From Prorocentrum cordatum (taxonomy: Eukaryota > Sar > Dinophyceae > Prorocentrales > Prorocentraceae), in the NCBI GenBank assembly GCA_963575745.1, contig CAUYUJ010002736.1:381995-445994 (forward strand): 64,000 bases of DNA. Direction: 5' to 3'. How positions within the stretch are numbered: the stretch's first letter is position 1; each line of letters starts with the position of its first letter. The position numbers and the translations under genes were made by a program. Below the pieces are notes generated by a model, which saw nothing but the letters and a program-made list of their open reading frames with translations, ran no database searches and was not told the DNA's origin. Below are positions 29,511 to 38,678 of this stretch, piece by piece.

Positions 29511-30646
29511 GACCGGACAACATGTTTAATGCTGATGATCCTGCCATTACGGTGCCACCGCCCCCCCGAGAAGTCGAGGACGCCCCGCGCTTTGACTCTG
29601 AGGCCGATTTCGAAGATGACGGTCCTGGGGGTCTGTATGTGGGTGATGTGCCGTTGGTAGTTGACGGCAGGGACCCTCAGCGCGACTCCCATCCTGCAGA
29701 CGCAAACCAAAAACTGGGACTCGCACAACTTGCGTATCGCGTGGACAGACAGTCCAACTTCTCAGCGGCTAAGCCGCGCGAGAAGGTTCCAGGGCAAGGG
29801 CAACTTCTTGCCCGAACAATTCAAACTTTGGACACGATGGAATACTTTGAAGACAGACGGTATGTTGCTGGACTTTCAAAAGAAGAGTTAACTCAAATAC
29901 TTCCGTTGACAGGCCGTCGAAAGACATGTAGTATACGAGTTGTTCTTTATTATGACCCTGATTATGCGCCTATAACCCGAGTGTGGGTCACAGACCCAGA
30001 CCCAAAATGCAGTGCCCAATGGCTAGAGAAGTTTATTGAGTCTACCAATCCCGGAGTACATCCTGGACGGTGGTTCAACATGAATCAAGCCCAGCGCCGA
30101 CAGGCCGTGGAACAGTACAAGGCAGAAAAGCGAGGGTTCTTCGGTATAGAGGGTCCCGGTCCTTGTCTCGGTCTCCAGCGCGACATCGGTCTAGATGTGG
30201 ACGACCCGCCGACCCCGCCCGATCCCGCAGTGGCTCAGCCACTTGCGGCCCTCCTCGAAGCTAGGCTAACTGCACCTAAGGTGGCTGAGCAGCTACGCCG
30301 GATACAAAATTGCAGCCTGTGCTACACCCCTGGCAGTGGGCGAGGGGCGGCGTCGCGAAACACCCGGGGCTGTCGAGCCACATCTGAGACTGACGATTCA
30401 TCAGGAGAAGATGTTCCCGAAGAACACCTGTCGGATGACGAGGACATTTGGTGGAAACAGACATGGTATGGAGGCGCTATTGCAAGAGACGGGCTACCCT
30501 CCGGCTCAGCCGGTAGGGGTCCCTTGTCCGATGATGATAACGGAAAATCTGAGGACGACGGTGGGGCAAGCCAGACCTCGAGTCCGGCGGCCGCCGCGTC
30601 GCGGCGAAGCGTGCCTCGCACGCCATTAAAGGTCACTCAGTTGTAG
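29465..30646 (+). CDS. pol: Pol linker between integrase and RT
   Basis: ATG at 29522, but the frame is open upstream (TGEVAAVPDGPQPGTGIRPD), so this is a continuation of Pol after a frameshift. The segment is acidic and low-complexity at both ends, with a folded-looking middle (LPLTGRRKTCSIRVVLYYDP, WLEKFIESTNPGVHPGRWF). Function unknown; such linkers are usual between IN and RT in copia elements. It shifts frame again at about 30640. Confidence 0.55.
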   Translation, partial: EVAAVPDGPQPGTGIRPDNMFNADDPAITVPPPPREVEDAPRFDSEADFEDDGPGGLYVGDVPLVVDGRDPQRDSHPADANQKLGLAQLAYRVDRQSNFSAAKPREKVPGQGQLLARTIQTLDTMEYFEDRRYVAGLSKEELTQILPLTGRRKTCSIRVVLYYDPDYAPITRVWVTDPDPKCSAQWLEKFIESTNPGVHPGRWFNMNQAQRRQAVEQYKAEKRGFFGIEGPGPCLGLQRDIGLDVDDPPTPPDPAVAQPLAALLEARLTAPKVAEQLRRIQNCSLCYTPGSGRGAASRNTRGCRATSETDDSSGEDVPEEHLSDDEDIWWKQTWYGGAIARDGLPSGSAGRGPLSDDDNGKSEDDGGASQTSSPAAAASRRSVPRTPLKVTQL

Positions 30647-31485
30647 ATATATGTCGTCGTGACAAAGAAAGATTTGATTTGCAATGCTTCTATAATCCAT
30701 TTACTGATTTAGTATCCGTCATTGATGAACCCTCCCAACTTCCCAGTGACTGGCATTGTGCCCGCATAGATGCCGCTGTTGCCAGATCTGTCTCGACAGA
30801 CCAGGCCAAGGCAAACAAAGACGCTCAAGCTGCCTTGAGGAAAGAGCGGGACAGATTGCGCGACATTGGCACGTGGATAGAGGATGGTGTTCGAGAATAT
30901 TCCGATGTTGTTGCCGAACCCAAAGGGAAAATAGCCCATTTTGGCAGTTTATTTGCGATCCTTGTTGAAAAGAACTCAGATTTGCCGCTAGGACACAAAG
31001 ACCGTAAGTACAAAGGACGGGTAGTCTTTGACGGTTCAAGTGTCAGAGATCAATTCAAGGACGCGGCATTATTTCAGGAACTTTCCAGCAGCCCCGCGAC
31101 CATGCAGGCCAGCAAAGCAGCTGATACCTACGGGCTGTTTGAATGCCATAGCATCGAACAAGCTGATGCTCGACAAGCTTGCACGCAGTCGAAATTGGGA
31201 GGCACTCCTACTTGGGTTTTCTTGCCTCGCGACGAATGGCCCACAGCATGTTCCAACATGCGGAACCCCGTATGTCCACTGTGCTTATCGCTGCGCGGGC
31301 ACCCTGATTCGGGCGGACATTGGGAACAGCATTGTGCGGGACATGTCACGGCGAAAGGCTTTGTGAAATGTAGCCCGTGGCGTAGCTGTTATCACCGCAA
31401 AGAAATGCAAATCTTCTTGATCATCTATGTCGATGATTTCAGACTGTCGGGACCTGCCGACAAGCTAGCCCAGGGATGGAAGTGA
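30647..31485 (+). CDS. pol: Reverse transcriptase (Ty1/copia type), fingers and palm
   Basis: RVVFDGSSVRDQ, the stretch with QADARQACTQ (motif A), and QIFLIIYVDDFRLSG (motif C, Y250-V-D-D numbered from 30679) identify an RVT_2-type RT. Sequence around 31230-31380 looks partly out of frame (Cys-rich CPLCLSLRGH instead of motif B), so a local pair of indels is likely. A TGA at 31483 ends the frame, but the same frame stays open past it (RPTAVGRYLGCEH). Confidence 0.8.
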
Positions 31486-32254
31486 CTTCAAGAACCTTCG
31501 GAAAATTGCCCTACGGGCATAGAAATAGATCGTCCAACGGCTGTTGGACGATATTTAGGATGCGAGCATAGGTTATCAACTCAGACAATTGAGTGGCACG
31601 GGGAAGTGCCTGCGACACTTGGCCCGCCTCCTCCCAAAGTTAAGAAAAACGCCTCCGTCGCAGATGAGAGTAGTGAGGAGGAAACGGGGGGGGGGCTCGG
31701 CGTCTCAGACGACCGAGCCATATCAGCCGAGAGAACCAAAACTAGCGAAAGTCATCGAATACGATATGACAGAGTTCTTTGATTCCTGTGTTACATTATA
31801 CGCTCAATTGACGGACGCAGACCAGGCTACATATCCGGCCGCGGGTACCCCGTTCGGTCCTGAATTTACCGACTTAGAAGATGGACAGGGCTGCCCCAGA
31901 GGAGAAATTTACTCCCCAGCTGAGGAGGCTATAGCGTCAGCGTTACAGATTAATGTTGATACCAGCCCACCTGACCAGGAGATAGAGGTGCTTGGCCTTG
32001 ATGCCGCAGCAGCTAGCCCTGATGACCCTGAGCCACCGACTCAGTCGGGTGCGCTTCAACCCATTGCAGCAAAGTTGTTGATGAAGATACTTTACGGGGC
32101 GAGAATGGCCAGATACGACTTACTCCGCGCTGTGTTTCAAACTGCCAGTTGCATCACAAAGTGGACAGAAAAAACAAGTCATGGACATCTTCCGCCTCAT
32201 ACGTTACAACATAAAATGTACATCCCATTATCGGATGACTTCGTGGGTGGGTGA
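31486..32254 (+). pseudogene. pol: RT thumb/connection region, frame-broken
   Basis: Follows the TGA at 31483. Coding changes frame at a G10 run (about 31686-31695), then reads KVIEYDMTEFFDSCVTLYAQ and ends with LQPIAAKLLMKILYGARMAR and LLRAVFQTASCITKWT, which match the connection segment before RNase H in copia-type Pol. Confidence 0.7.
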
Positions 32255-32948
32255 CAAAAAGGAGGACGTTCTATTAAAACAATACTCTGATGCAGATCTG
32301 GCGAGTGACATTCGAACACACAGGAGCACGAGCGTTAGTTATCAAGATATTTGGGGCCCGTATACACGGGCAGGCCAATCGATGAGTTCGCAATGACAAA
32401 CATGCGTATCTCACAGTACACCTGAGGCTGAGATCGTCGCGGCCGACTTTGCGTTGCGCAAGGAGCTGCGCGCGGCGTTACCGCTGTGGGAGATCCTGCT
32501 GGATAGACCAGTGCGATGTTTATTCTTGGAAGACAACCAAGCAGTTTGCAAGGTCATTAAGGCAGGCGGACCGATGAAATTGATGCATCTACCGAGAACA
32601 CATAGAAATGATGCAGCAGCTGTTTCCGAACAATTTGTTCGTGGCCTCGTTCAATTACAATGCGAAAGAACGCAACGTGAGGCTGCTGATATTGGAACAA
32701 AACGATTTGTTGACCCTATGGCATGGGTCAAGGTTTTGTATCTTGCCAACATTGCGACGCCTAAGTTCTGGGCCGCTAAGAGGTACCAAGATTATCTTGA
32801 CTCAATGTTTTCTGACGGACTTCCCCTGAAACCAGGGCCTTGCGGAGAGGAGCTGCTATACCCAGTAAAAAGTCAAACAAAAAGAAAAAGCGCCTCAACA
32901 AAGGAAAACCCGCTGTGGCTGCCCCCGGCCAAGCCGAGGAGGCATTAG
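32181..32948 (+). pseudogene. pol: RNase H domain of Pol, one in-frame TGA
   Basis: A single frame from 32181 to 32948 with one stop, TGA at 32394. Acidic residues are in the expected order: D in YSDADLASD, E in HSTPEAEIVAAD (just after the TGA), D in FLEDNQAV, D in REAADIGTKRF. The domain would degrade the RNA strand of the hybrid. The C-terminal tail overlaps the next ORF by about 110 nt. Confidence 0.8.
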
Positions 32949-33565
32949 CGATAGCGAATGCAATCGGCTCAGCTGGTGACACAGGTAATATCACTCCTCT
33001 GAAGGGCAAAGAAGGTTACAGCAGCAACTCCGAGAAAACGAGAGCGATCGAGAACACAACCAAAAGAAGCTCTGATCGTGAAATGAAAACCATGTTTGGA
33101 ATATCGGATCGTGAAAGCGAGCCAGAGCCTTCCATGAGGCCTGAAGATATGGATGATGTTCCTAGCGAAAACCGCCCGCTTCCTAATCCGCACTCTGCGG
33201 TGGCTGCCAACTTCTCCGACAAAAGGGATGAATGGGTGAGACAAGGACAGAGTTTGAAACGATACCACTATGTCCCGAGACTTGTCACATTCATGCGGGC
33301 AATCGGCGATTGCCCCGTCGAACTCAATAAATTGGATGGTAAACGTCGCACTTATGCCGTCAATTCCAAACAAGGTTTGACGATAGACCGCATCGATACT
33401 TGGCGTGACGAGGAAAGCAGGTATCATCACCCATTTGAATGCGACTCAGATGGCGATTCTAGCGACGGTGATTATTGCCATAGCAGATGGACGGGATACA
33501 CAGAGTTAAGGTCCGAGAAGATTGCGCCCCGGCCACTCAGTGGACCGGGGGAAGATTTTTGTTAG
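32840..33565 (+). CDS. Post-pol ORF A1: N-terminal part of methyltransferase-like protein
   Basis: Lys-rich start, acidic middle, then a folded-looking stretch (YHYVPRLVTFMRAIGDCPVE). It overlaps the RNase H end, and the methyltransferase-like frame takes over near 33540, so A1 and A2 were probably one protein broken by an indel. If separate, the first ATG is at about 33083. No motif recognised in A1 itself. Confidence 0.55.
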   Translation: MRRGAAIPSKKSNKKKKRLNKGKPAVAAPGQAEEALAIANAIGSAGDTGNITPLKGKEGYSSNSEKTRAIENTTKRSSDREMKTMFGISDRESEPEPSMRPEDMDDVPSENRPLPNPHSAVAANFSDKRDEWVRQGQSLKRYHYVPRLVTFMRAIGDCPVELNKLDGKRRTYAVNSKQGLTIDRIDTWRDEESRYHHPFECDSDGDSSDGDYCHSRWTGYTELRSEKIAPRPLSGPGEDFC

Positions 33566-34674
33566 AATACTGTTGCGGCCCCCAAAGCAGAATAGGAGAC
33601 TCGAAGAATTTCGTTGACAACTCATGTAAAGTGATTCGATACACCGAGAAGGAAGACATGAGGACGGATGAGGGACTAAAAATAGCGTTGAACGATATAG
33701 CTACGTTCAAGGGAAAACATATCACACTATGGGGCTCCATGCCGTGTGCAGGTGGTTCCCCCTGGCAATGCGTGAACGAGGCGCATTATTTCCGTACTGG
33801 AAACCATAGGGCTATGCGTAGGCTTCGGGGTATTAGAACCGACTTCCGATACTTGTTTTGGAATTTCCGTGAGTTTGCCTGCGCTGTGCGCAAAGCGGGG
33901 GGCGTTGTATGTATTGAATGGCCGACCCAATGCAATTATTGGAGAGATCCTCAGGTACAGAGTTTTCTTCGAGAAGCAGGCTTTGTCAAGACGGCGGTGC
34001 ACGGGTGCGCATGCGGATCGAAGGATAGCAAGGGTAATTTCATGAAAAAGCCCTGGACGATAGCCACCACCTCTCCGATTGTGGCGGACGGGTTAGAGCG
34101 TAGGTGTGATGGCACGCACGAGCATGTTGAGGCTAGAGGACGAGAGTGTAAGAGCGCTGAAGATAACACTGATGATTTTGCCAAGCAGTTTCATTTCGCC
34201 GTTGCCAATGCCGCAGAGAGAGTTGTGTCGTCTCGTCGTCGTCCTACTTCTTCCCGCAATCCTATTTGCGCCGCTGCCGTTTCGGCTCGACAGCCTGCGC
34301 TGGCTGCCCCGCGACCGGCCCCCCGTAGAGGCGAGCGGTTGCCTTGCGGCGACTGCTCGAATCTCGCTTGCCGCGGTCTCTGCGCGCCGGAGAGATCAAC
34401 GACTGAACCCATGTGCCGATCGCTGAGGAAGAAGGCGGTTGTGCCACCGGGTGAAGACGTGATCTCGATCCATTTTGATGACATCGTGGACGGGTTTGAT
34501 TCCGACGATGTTGGAGACGAGAGCAAAAGGGAAGAGAAATACAACAATGCTCTTCCCGCCACAATTCGAAAAGCCTCGACGCCGGCTCAGCCGAGCGGGA
34601 AGGCTTGCCCACCGGCTCAGCCGGATGGGACAAGAAACAATCACTTTAGCCCAAATGACATTGTCCGAGATTGA
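33487..34674 (+). CDS. Post-pol ORF A2: putative SAM-dependent (C5-like) methyltransferase
   Basis: Residues 25-37 (LLEYCCGPQSRIG) look like the SAM-binding motif I, with an acidic partner around residue 54 (TEKED). Residues 83-94 (GSMPCAGGSPWQ) resemble the catalytic Pro-Cys loop of C5-cytosine methyltransferases. Residues 138-146 (GGVVCIEWP) sit where the E-N-V motif is expected, and KKPWTI at about 187 could be later strands. Related sequences are, to my memory, frequent but unannotated in dinoflagellates. Retrotransposon capture of cytosine methyltransferases has been reported in Symbiodinium. Target-recognition region not identified; the C-terminal ~150 residues are disordered. Confidence 0.5.
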   Translation: MDGIHRVKVREDCAPATQWTGGRFLLEYCCGPQSRIGDSKNFVDNSCKVIRYTEKEDMRTDEGLKIALNDIATFKGKHITLWGSMPCAGGSPWQCVNEAHYFRTGNHRAMRRLRGIRTDFRYLFWNFREFACAVRKAGGVVCIEWPTQCNYWRDPQVQSFLREAGFVKTAVHGCACGSKDSKGNFMKKPWTIATTSPIVADGLERRCDGTHEHVEARGRECKSAEDNTDDFAKQFHFAVANAAERVVSSRRRPTSSRNPICAAAVSARQPALAAPRPAPRRGERLPCGDCSNLACRGLCAPERSTTEPMCRSLRKKAVVPPGEDVISIHFDDIVDGFDSDDVGDESKREEKYNNALPATIRKASTPAQPSGKACPPAQPDGTRNNHFSPNDIVRD

Positions 34675-35416
34675 TACTGAAATCGAAACTGATGTCGAGA
34701 CTATCAATCAGGGAACAAATGCTCAGAAAAGGACAGCTGAGACTGCCCCCCAGGACAACGCTCGCTCAAAGAAAGCGGCTGACCCCAATGCTGAAGACAT
34801 CGATTCATGGAGAAACAAAGCGATCTTCACGTGCCTCCCTGACAAACTAAGGGAATGGTCCCGACCGGGACCCAGAGACGGGGCCACTAAGTTTGCGCCG
34901 CCACAAGGCTGGAGTTGGCGCTGCACGATGTGGAAGAACGACATACTCTATACGAGGAGTGACGCGGTCGTGACTGCATTGAAGGCGGACCTGGAATCAA
35001 CGTCACAGACGATATTCCAGCGTTTTTACTCCCAGGTCTCGCAAGATCCATGGACTGTACATTGGACTATGTTTGAGCGGAAGGCCACTTGCCGTTTCGA
35101 TTGTGCCCCTTTTGACGTCGACCAATTCCCCGTGGGAGCGTTCTTTCAGACGTATCCTGATGAGAAGACGACGCTGATCAGTAGGGTGCACGCGAACCCC
35201 CCAGGGGGGCATCGTGGCATAGTACGACCGCTCGAGCCGGGAGAAGTGTTTGGTCCTACCATCGGCCCAGCCGTTCGGCACGAGACCCCCTGGGGAAACT
35301 ACGCGAGCGTGCCGGTGGGGGATCACTGGAGAAAAGCCCCCCCACAGGTTTGGATTGACGTTGGGGGGCCTTCCCCCCGAAAGCCTCCCCAGGGCTCAGC
35401 CACTGGGGAAGAATGA
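34625..35416 (+). CDS. Post-pol ORF B, unknown function
   Basis: ATG at 34625 overlaps the end of ORF A2 by 50 nt in another frame. The acidic N terminus is followed by an aromatic-rich domain (WKNDILYTRSDAVVTALKAD, SQDPWTVHWTMFERKATCRF). No known motif. Ends with a PPQGSATGEE tail created by a hairpin at 35387-35408. Confidence 0.6.
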   Translation: MGQETITLAQMTLSEIDTEIETDVETINQGTNAQKRTAETAPQDNARSKKAADPNAEDIDSWRNKAIFTCLPDKLREWSRPGPRDGATKFAPPQGWSWRCTMWKNDILYTRSDAVVTALKADLESTSQTIFQRFYSQVSQDPWTVHWTMFERKATCRFDCAPFDVDQFPVGAFFQTYPDEKTTLISRVHANPPGGHRGIVRPLEPGEVFGPTIGPAVRHETPWGNYASVPVGDHWRKAPPQVWIDVGGPSPRKPPQGSATGEE

Positions 35417-35422
35417 GGAACG

Positions 35423-35983
35423 ATGTTCGCTCTTCCAGTGGTCAAAGGAAAATACAGCGTACCGGTGCACGTGGTCGAGGAAGCCCTTGCCGCCACCGCA
35501 AAGGTGGCATGCTTCGAGGATGCACCCAAGCAGGCCGCGCACTGGAGGAGAAGACAACGTCCCTGGAAGAGGCCGCATAATTTCGAGGAATGGCTTGCTG
35601 GAGACGGACTCGACCCAGGTGCGGATGAGGACTCACCGCAAAAGAAGCCGAGGACTGCAACGAAGGCGCCCGACGACCCGATCGCCGTGGATAGCCAACC
35701 AGCAGTCGCGGGCAATAATCAGCCATCATTGGATGACCCTGGGGCCGGGGAACAGGTGGCCGGCGAACCACCTGCCGGCCAGCCTCCCTACATCGAAAAC
35801 CCTCCTGGCTTAGCCAGTGGGGGTAGCGGCGGTGCACCGCCCCACGGCTCAGCCGGCGGGGATGGGGAGCAGCCACCATCTGGCGGGGTTCCTTCAGGAA
35901 ATGACCCACCCCCAGGGGGGGGGGATGGGGGCGGACCGCCGGACTCGGGACCCGCAGCGACAGAGCCTGAGCCCGAAGACTGA
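35423..35983 (+). CDS. Post-pol ORF C, Pro/Gly-rich
   Basis: Starts with ATG two codons after the TGA of ORF B and in the same frame, so it may be its C-terminal continuation or a reinitiation product. The first ~70 residues look folded (VKGKYSVPVHVVEEALAATA); the rest is a Gly/Pro/Asp-rich disordered tail with two hairpins (35805 and 35845). Confidence 0.55.
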   Translation: MFALPVVKGKYSVPVHVVEEALAATAKVACFEDAPKQAAHWRRRQRPWKRPHNFEEWLAGDGLDPGADEDSPQKKPRTATKAPDDPIAVDSQPAVAGNNQPSLDDPGAGEQVAGEPPAGQPPYIENPPGLASGGSGGAPPHGSAGGDGEQPPSGGVPSGNDPPPGGGDGGGPPDSGPAATEPEPED

Positions 35984-36028
35984 CCTTACCTCGGTCGTGG
36001 CCCCTGGAACGTTCTCGAGTATCTTCGG

Positions 36029-36727
36029 ATGCAAGGGAGGTTCGGGCGCGACCCGAAACCCCCCCAAAATGGATGGCGAGAAAAGGTGGAGGAAATCCTG
36101 GAAATCTATATGGAGGTCACGGACCCGAAGATGACATTTTGGTCGAATAGCCTGACTTTTGTCAAGAAATGTCAGGCGATCACAAAGATCGCCGAAGTCA
36201 ATGGTCACTCGTGGATTCCGTTCACGGGAGAAGACCTTGCCGCTATGTCGTCCACGGGGAAACCTGTGACGGATTTCTGTCGCCCGCTGAGTCAGATGCG
36301 GAATGGGTCGCATCATAGTTGGTCAAGTTCTATTCATATTATTTCTGATTCTACGATTGTGTTCAAAGACGCATCAGGGGCGCCTAAGTCGAGCCTTATG
36401 CCTGAATACAACCTGCGACAATCAGTGTTCGGAAGTGCACAGGCAGCTATGAATGGAGCACAAATCAAAGGTATTGCCGGCACCTCCGCAAGCTTTCGGT
36501 GGGGTGACCAATGGGCTTATGAAGAAGGGGCACACACTCCAATTCGCTTCACTTTCTGGAATTTCAACGACATAGTCGACAATTCTGGCAAATTGTATGG
36601 AGTCGGTAGTGGACCCAAAAGATATGAGAACCCGTTCGCATTTGCAGGGGGCCTCAGACAGATGATAAAGGACGCCGTGGATTTGATCGATGATATAATG
36701 CAACGGTCCCATGAGGGGACTTTCTAG
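36029..36727 (+). CDS. Post-pol ORF D1: SGNH-hydrolase-like, N-terminal part
   Basis: ATG start. IHIISDSTIV (S106-D107-S108) fits the block I serine of SGNH/GDSL hydrolases (usually GDS). FWNFNDI (N180-D181) fits block III (GxND). The block V D-x-x-H is in the following frame (ORF D2). A helix-rich end (GGLRQMIKDAVDLIDDIMQ) precedes the frame break at about 36715. An esterase-like domain is known from ORF1 of some CR1/L2-type LINEs, but I know of none in copia elements. Confidence 0.5.
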   Translation: MQGRFGRDPKPPQNGWREKVEEILEIYMEVTDPKMTFWSNSLTFVKKCQAITKIAEVNGHSWIPFTGEDLAAMSSTGKPVTDFCRPLSQMRNGSHHSWSSSIHIISDSTIVFKDASGAPKSSLMPEYNLRQSVFGSAQAAMNGAQIKGIAGTSASFRWGDQWAYEEGAHTPIRFTFWNFNDIVDNSGKLYGVGSGPKRYENPFAFAGGLRQMIKDAVDLIDDIMQRSHEGTF

Positions 36728-36969
36728 ATATAATGTACATCGGCGGGGACTCGAAGTGCTGGCAAGAAGGCGATAGCGGCGTCGGTCCGATGTGGGACGA
36801 TGTTGCCACTATGGTCCGAGCCAGAATGAATCGTCGGATTGAACACTACAAAACAATAGGACTGTTCCCCAGAATAATGATCCTTGACGGTGTCAGCCTC
36901 TACCGCCAGCTTAAGCACCGCCCAGGGGACGTTTTCCATTACAGTGCTAGCCACCAGGACTATGAGTGA
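36715..36969 (+). CDS. Post-pol ORF D2: SGNH-hydrolase-like, C-terminal part
   Basis: One frame over from D1, reading DFLDIMYIGGDSKCWQ, then RIMILDGVSLYRQLKHRPGD and FHYS. D66 and H69 (numbered from 36733) in D-V-F-H fit the block V catalytic Asp-x-x-His. A second GGDS occurs at residues 4-7. D1 and D2 together have the order Ser, Asn, Asp, His expected for one SGNH domain split by a frameshift. Confidence 0.5.
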   Translation, partial: GDFLDIMYIGGDSKCWQEGDSGVGPMWDDVATMVRARMNRRIEHYKTIGLFPRIMILDGVSLYRQLKHRPGDVFHYSASHQDYE

Positions 36970-38674
36970 GGAATCGTTGACCGATAAAGAGTTCCCAGCC
37001 GTTTCAAACGGGACTGGAGGTGGCGCTATACACTCGTTTCGTTTTATTCAAATGAATTTAAAGACTTCCTTGAAAAGGGGGCTGCTTATGGTGATTTCTT
37101 CCCATGGACGGATGATGCTCACTTTTTGCCCCGCGGAGAAATCTTCTGTCCTGGAATGCTATCAGAGGGAAAGACCCAGAGACCGGCGACAGGGAGTGCA
37201 AAACGATGAGCCAATGCGTGCTGCACCCAAAGAATTCAACAAAGCAGCGCCGACGGTGATACCGAGCGGCCTAGCTGTTTCGGCGAGTAGTGCAACGCCA
37301 GGTGGCATAGCGGCCCCTGTATTTACTGAAGTATCGGCCGGGCAACCCGGCGCTGTTACTGCGACCGATAAGCCCAAACCCGTCGGCCCAGCCGACGCGG
37401 GCTCTGGTTCTAGCGCGAGAACGGCTCAATCACCGCGCGCCCTTCCGCTGGCCCCTCCAACCAATGCCAAAGAAATCGAGACACCTGGGGGAACAGCAGA
37501 AATAACCATCCGTGAGAAATGCCCGGAGGGTAAACTGTCTAGGCTCAGTAAGGACTACAAGTTTCCGAGGAGGCAGAAAGATGGATGCCCTGGAGAGGTG
37601 GATTTTTTTTGGCCGTACCATCAAGATTATCAGCAGATGAAGAATCTGCTTGTAAAAGATGCAAAGACAGGAAAGATTACTCATTCTGACTTCCTTTGCC
37701 CATGTACGGTTGCCAGCGGCAAACTTCACCGGGGTATGATGCCTTTTAACGCATGCCCTGGGGAAGAGGGACGTGCTGCTGAGATCGCCGAGGGAAGAGA
37801 GCCTGCTCAAAGCTGGCAACGGAAAAAGATTCTGGAAGATGGTAATAGCCAAGCGTGGCTTGCCTACCAGATGCTTCAGGAGACGACGAGAGTTCCGCCG
37901 ATGACACGGAACTATCTAGTGCCGAACTGGGCTCGTTTCTCCAGGATCAAAGCAGATAGATCGGTATCAAAGCGGACAGCCACAGTGGCTGACCGCTTGA
38001 ATTTGGCCCAGAGGACGACATCCCATAGAGTTGGCAAAGCTCACTGTGTTGAATTATCGTTGCCTTTCTTCGTAACAAAAGAGAAGCTTGCGGAAGTCTC
38101 AGACTCATCCGCCGGGTGGTCAAAACAGTCACATGGTACGTCAGTGACTACCCTTCATGCTGCTTTGGAGGGCCATCAATTGCTTCCATCAAATCCCAAA
38201 TACGGTGGAAGCGTGAAAACAAATGTGGTTGGGGTGTATTCATTTCCGTGTTCTGACAATCCCAACACTCACACCACGTACTCCATTGCGGAGGAGACCT
38301 TTGGAGATGGCATTTGGGTCACGGCTGAGATTGTCTACTATGCCAAGACGACAAAATCCGTTAAAGGATCACCGATCCAGTACGTGAGTAATCCAGAGAC
38401 TGATGTTTTATGCGAGTTGAGACTCTATCATTGGGCCGCAGCAGCACTGTGGGGTACTGATGCGTGGACACATTTGCTGCATATTGCCAGAGATAACAAA
38501 GGGAACCTGGAAGTGGACTTTGAGTTCGAAAGGTATCGAGATCAAGATCGGACTGAAGCCGCGGACAAAGTCCGGGATGCTCAAAAGGCCTGGGTCCCAG
38601 GCTTGACTTCTATCGAATGGCAAAAGGGAGAGAGCCCCTATTTGAGGGGCCAAGGCGAAACAGACGAAGATTAA
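36962..38674 (+). CDS. Post-pol ORF E: large protein with ART/PARP-like HGT...GVY pattern
   Basis: ATG at 36962 overlaps the stop of D2 by 8 nt. About 570 residues: a disordered Ala/Pro-rich region to ~190, a Cys-containing domain (HSDFLCPCTVASGKLHRG), then H391-G-T-S with Leu and Gly ~12 residues on and G-V-Y426-S-F, spacing reminiscent of the His and Tyr of ADP-ribosyltransferase/PARP folds. A third catalytic residue is not certain (candidates around ELRLYH). This is a pattern match by eye, not a homology claim. Ends DED-TAA. Confidence 0.45.
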   Translation: MSEESLTDKEFPAVSNGTGGGAIHSFRFIQMNLKTSLKRGLLMVISSHGRMMLTFCPAEKSSVLECYQRERPRDRRQGVQNDEPMRAAPKEFNKAAPTVIPSGLAVSASSATPGGIAAPVFTEVSAGQPGAVTATDKPKPVGPADAGSGSSARTAQSPRALPLAPPTNAKEIETPGGTAEITIREKCPEGKLSRLSKDYKFPRRQKDGCPGEVDFFWPYHQDYQQMKNLLVKDAKTGKITHSDFLCPCTVASGKLHRGMMPFNACPGEEGRAAEIAEGREPAQSWQRKKILEDGNSQAWLAYQMLQETTRVPPMTRNYLVPNWARFSRIKADRSVSKRTATVADRLNLAQRTTSHRVGKAHCVELSLPFFVTKEKLAEVSDSSAGWSKQSHGTSVTTLHAALEGHQLLPSNPKYGGSVKTNVVGVYSFPCSDNPNTHTTYSIAEETFGDGIWVTAEIVYYAKTTKSVKGSPIQYVSNPETDVLCELRLYHWAAAALWGTDAWTHLLHIARDNKGNLEVDFEFERYRDQDRTEAADKVRDAQKAWVPGLTSIEWQKGESPYLRGQGETDED

Positions 38675-38678
38675 TGCG

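Noticed and set aside
36724-36735. TAG followed by ATG as a designed stop-start between D1 and D2
   Set aside because: The two frames each carry half of one SGNH-like pattern, so a frameshift within one gene is the simpler reading.
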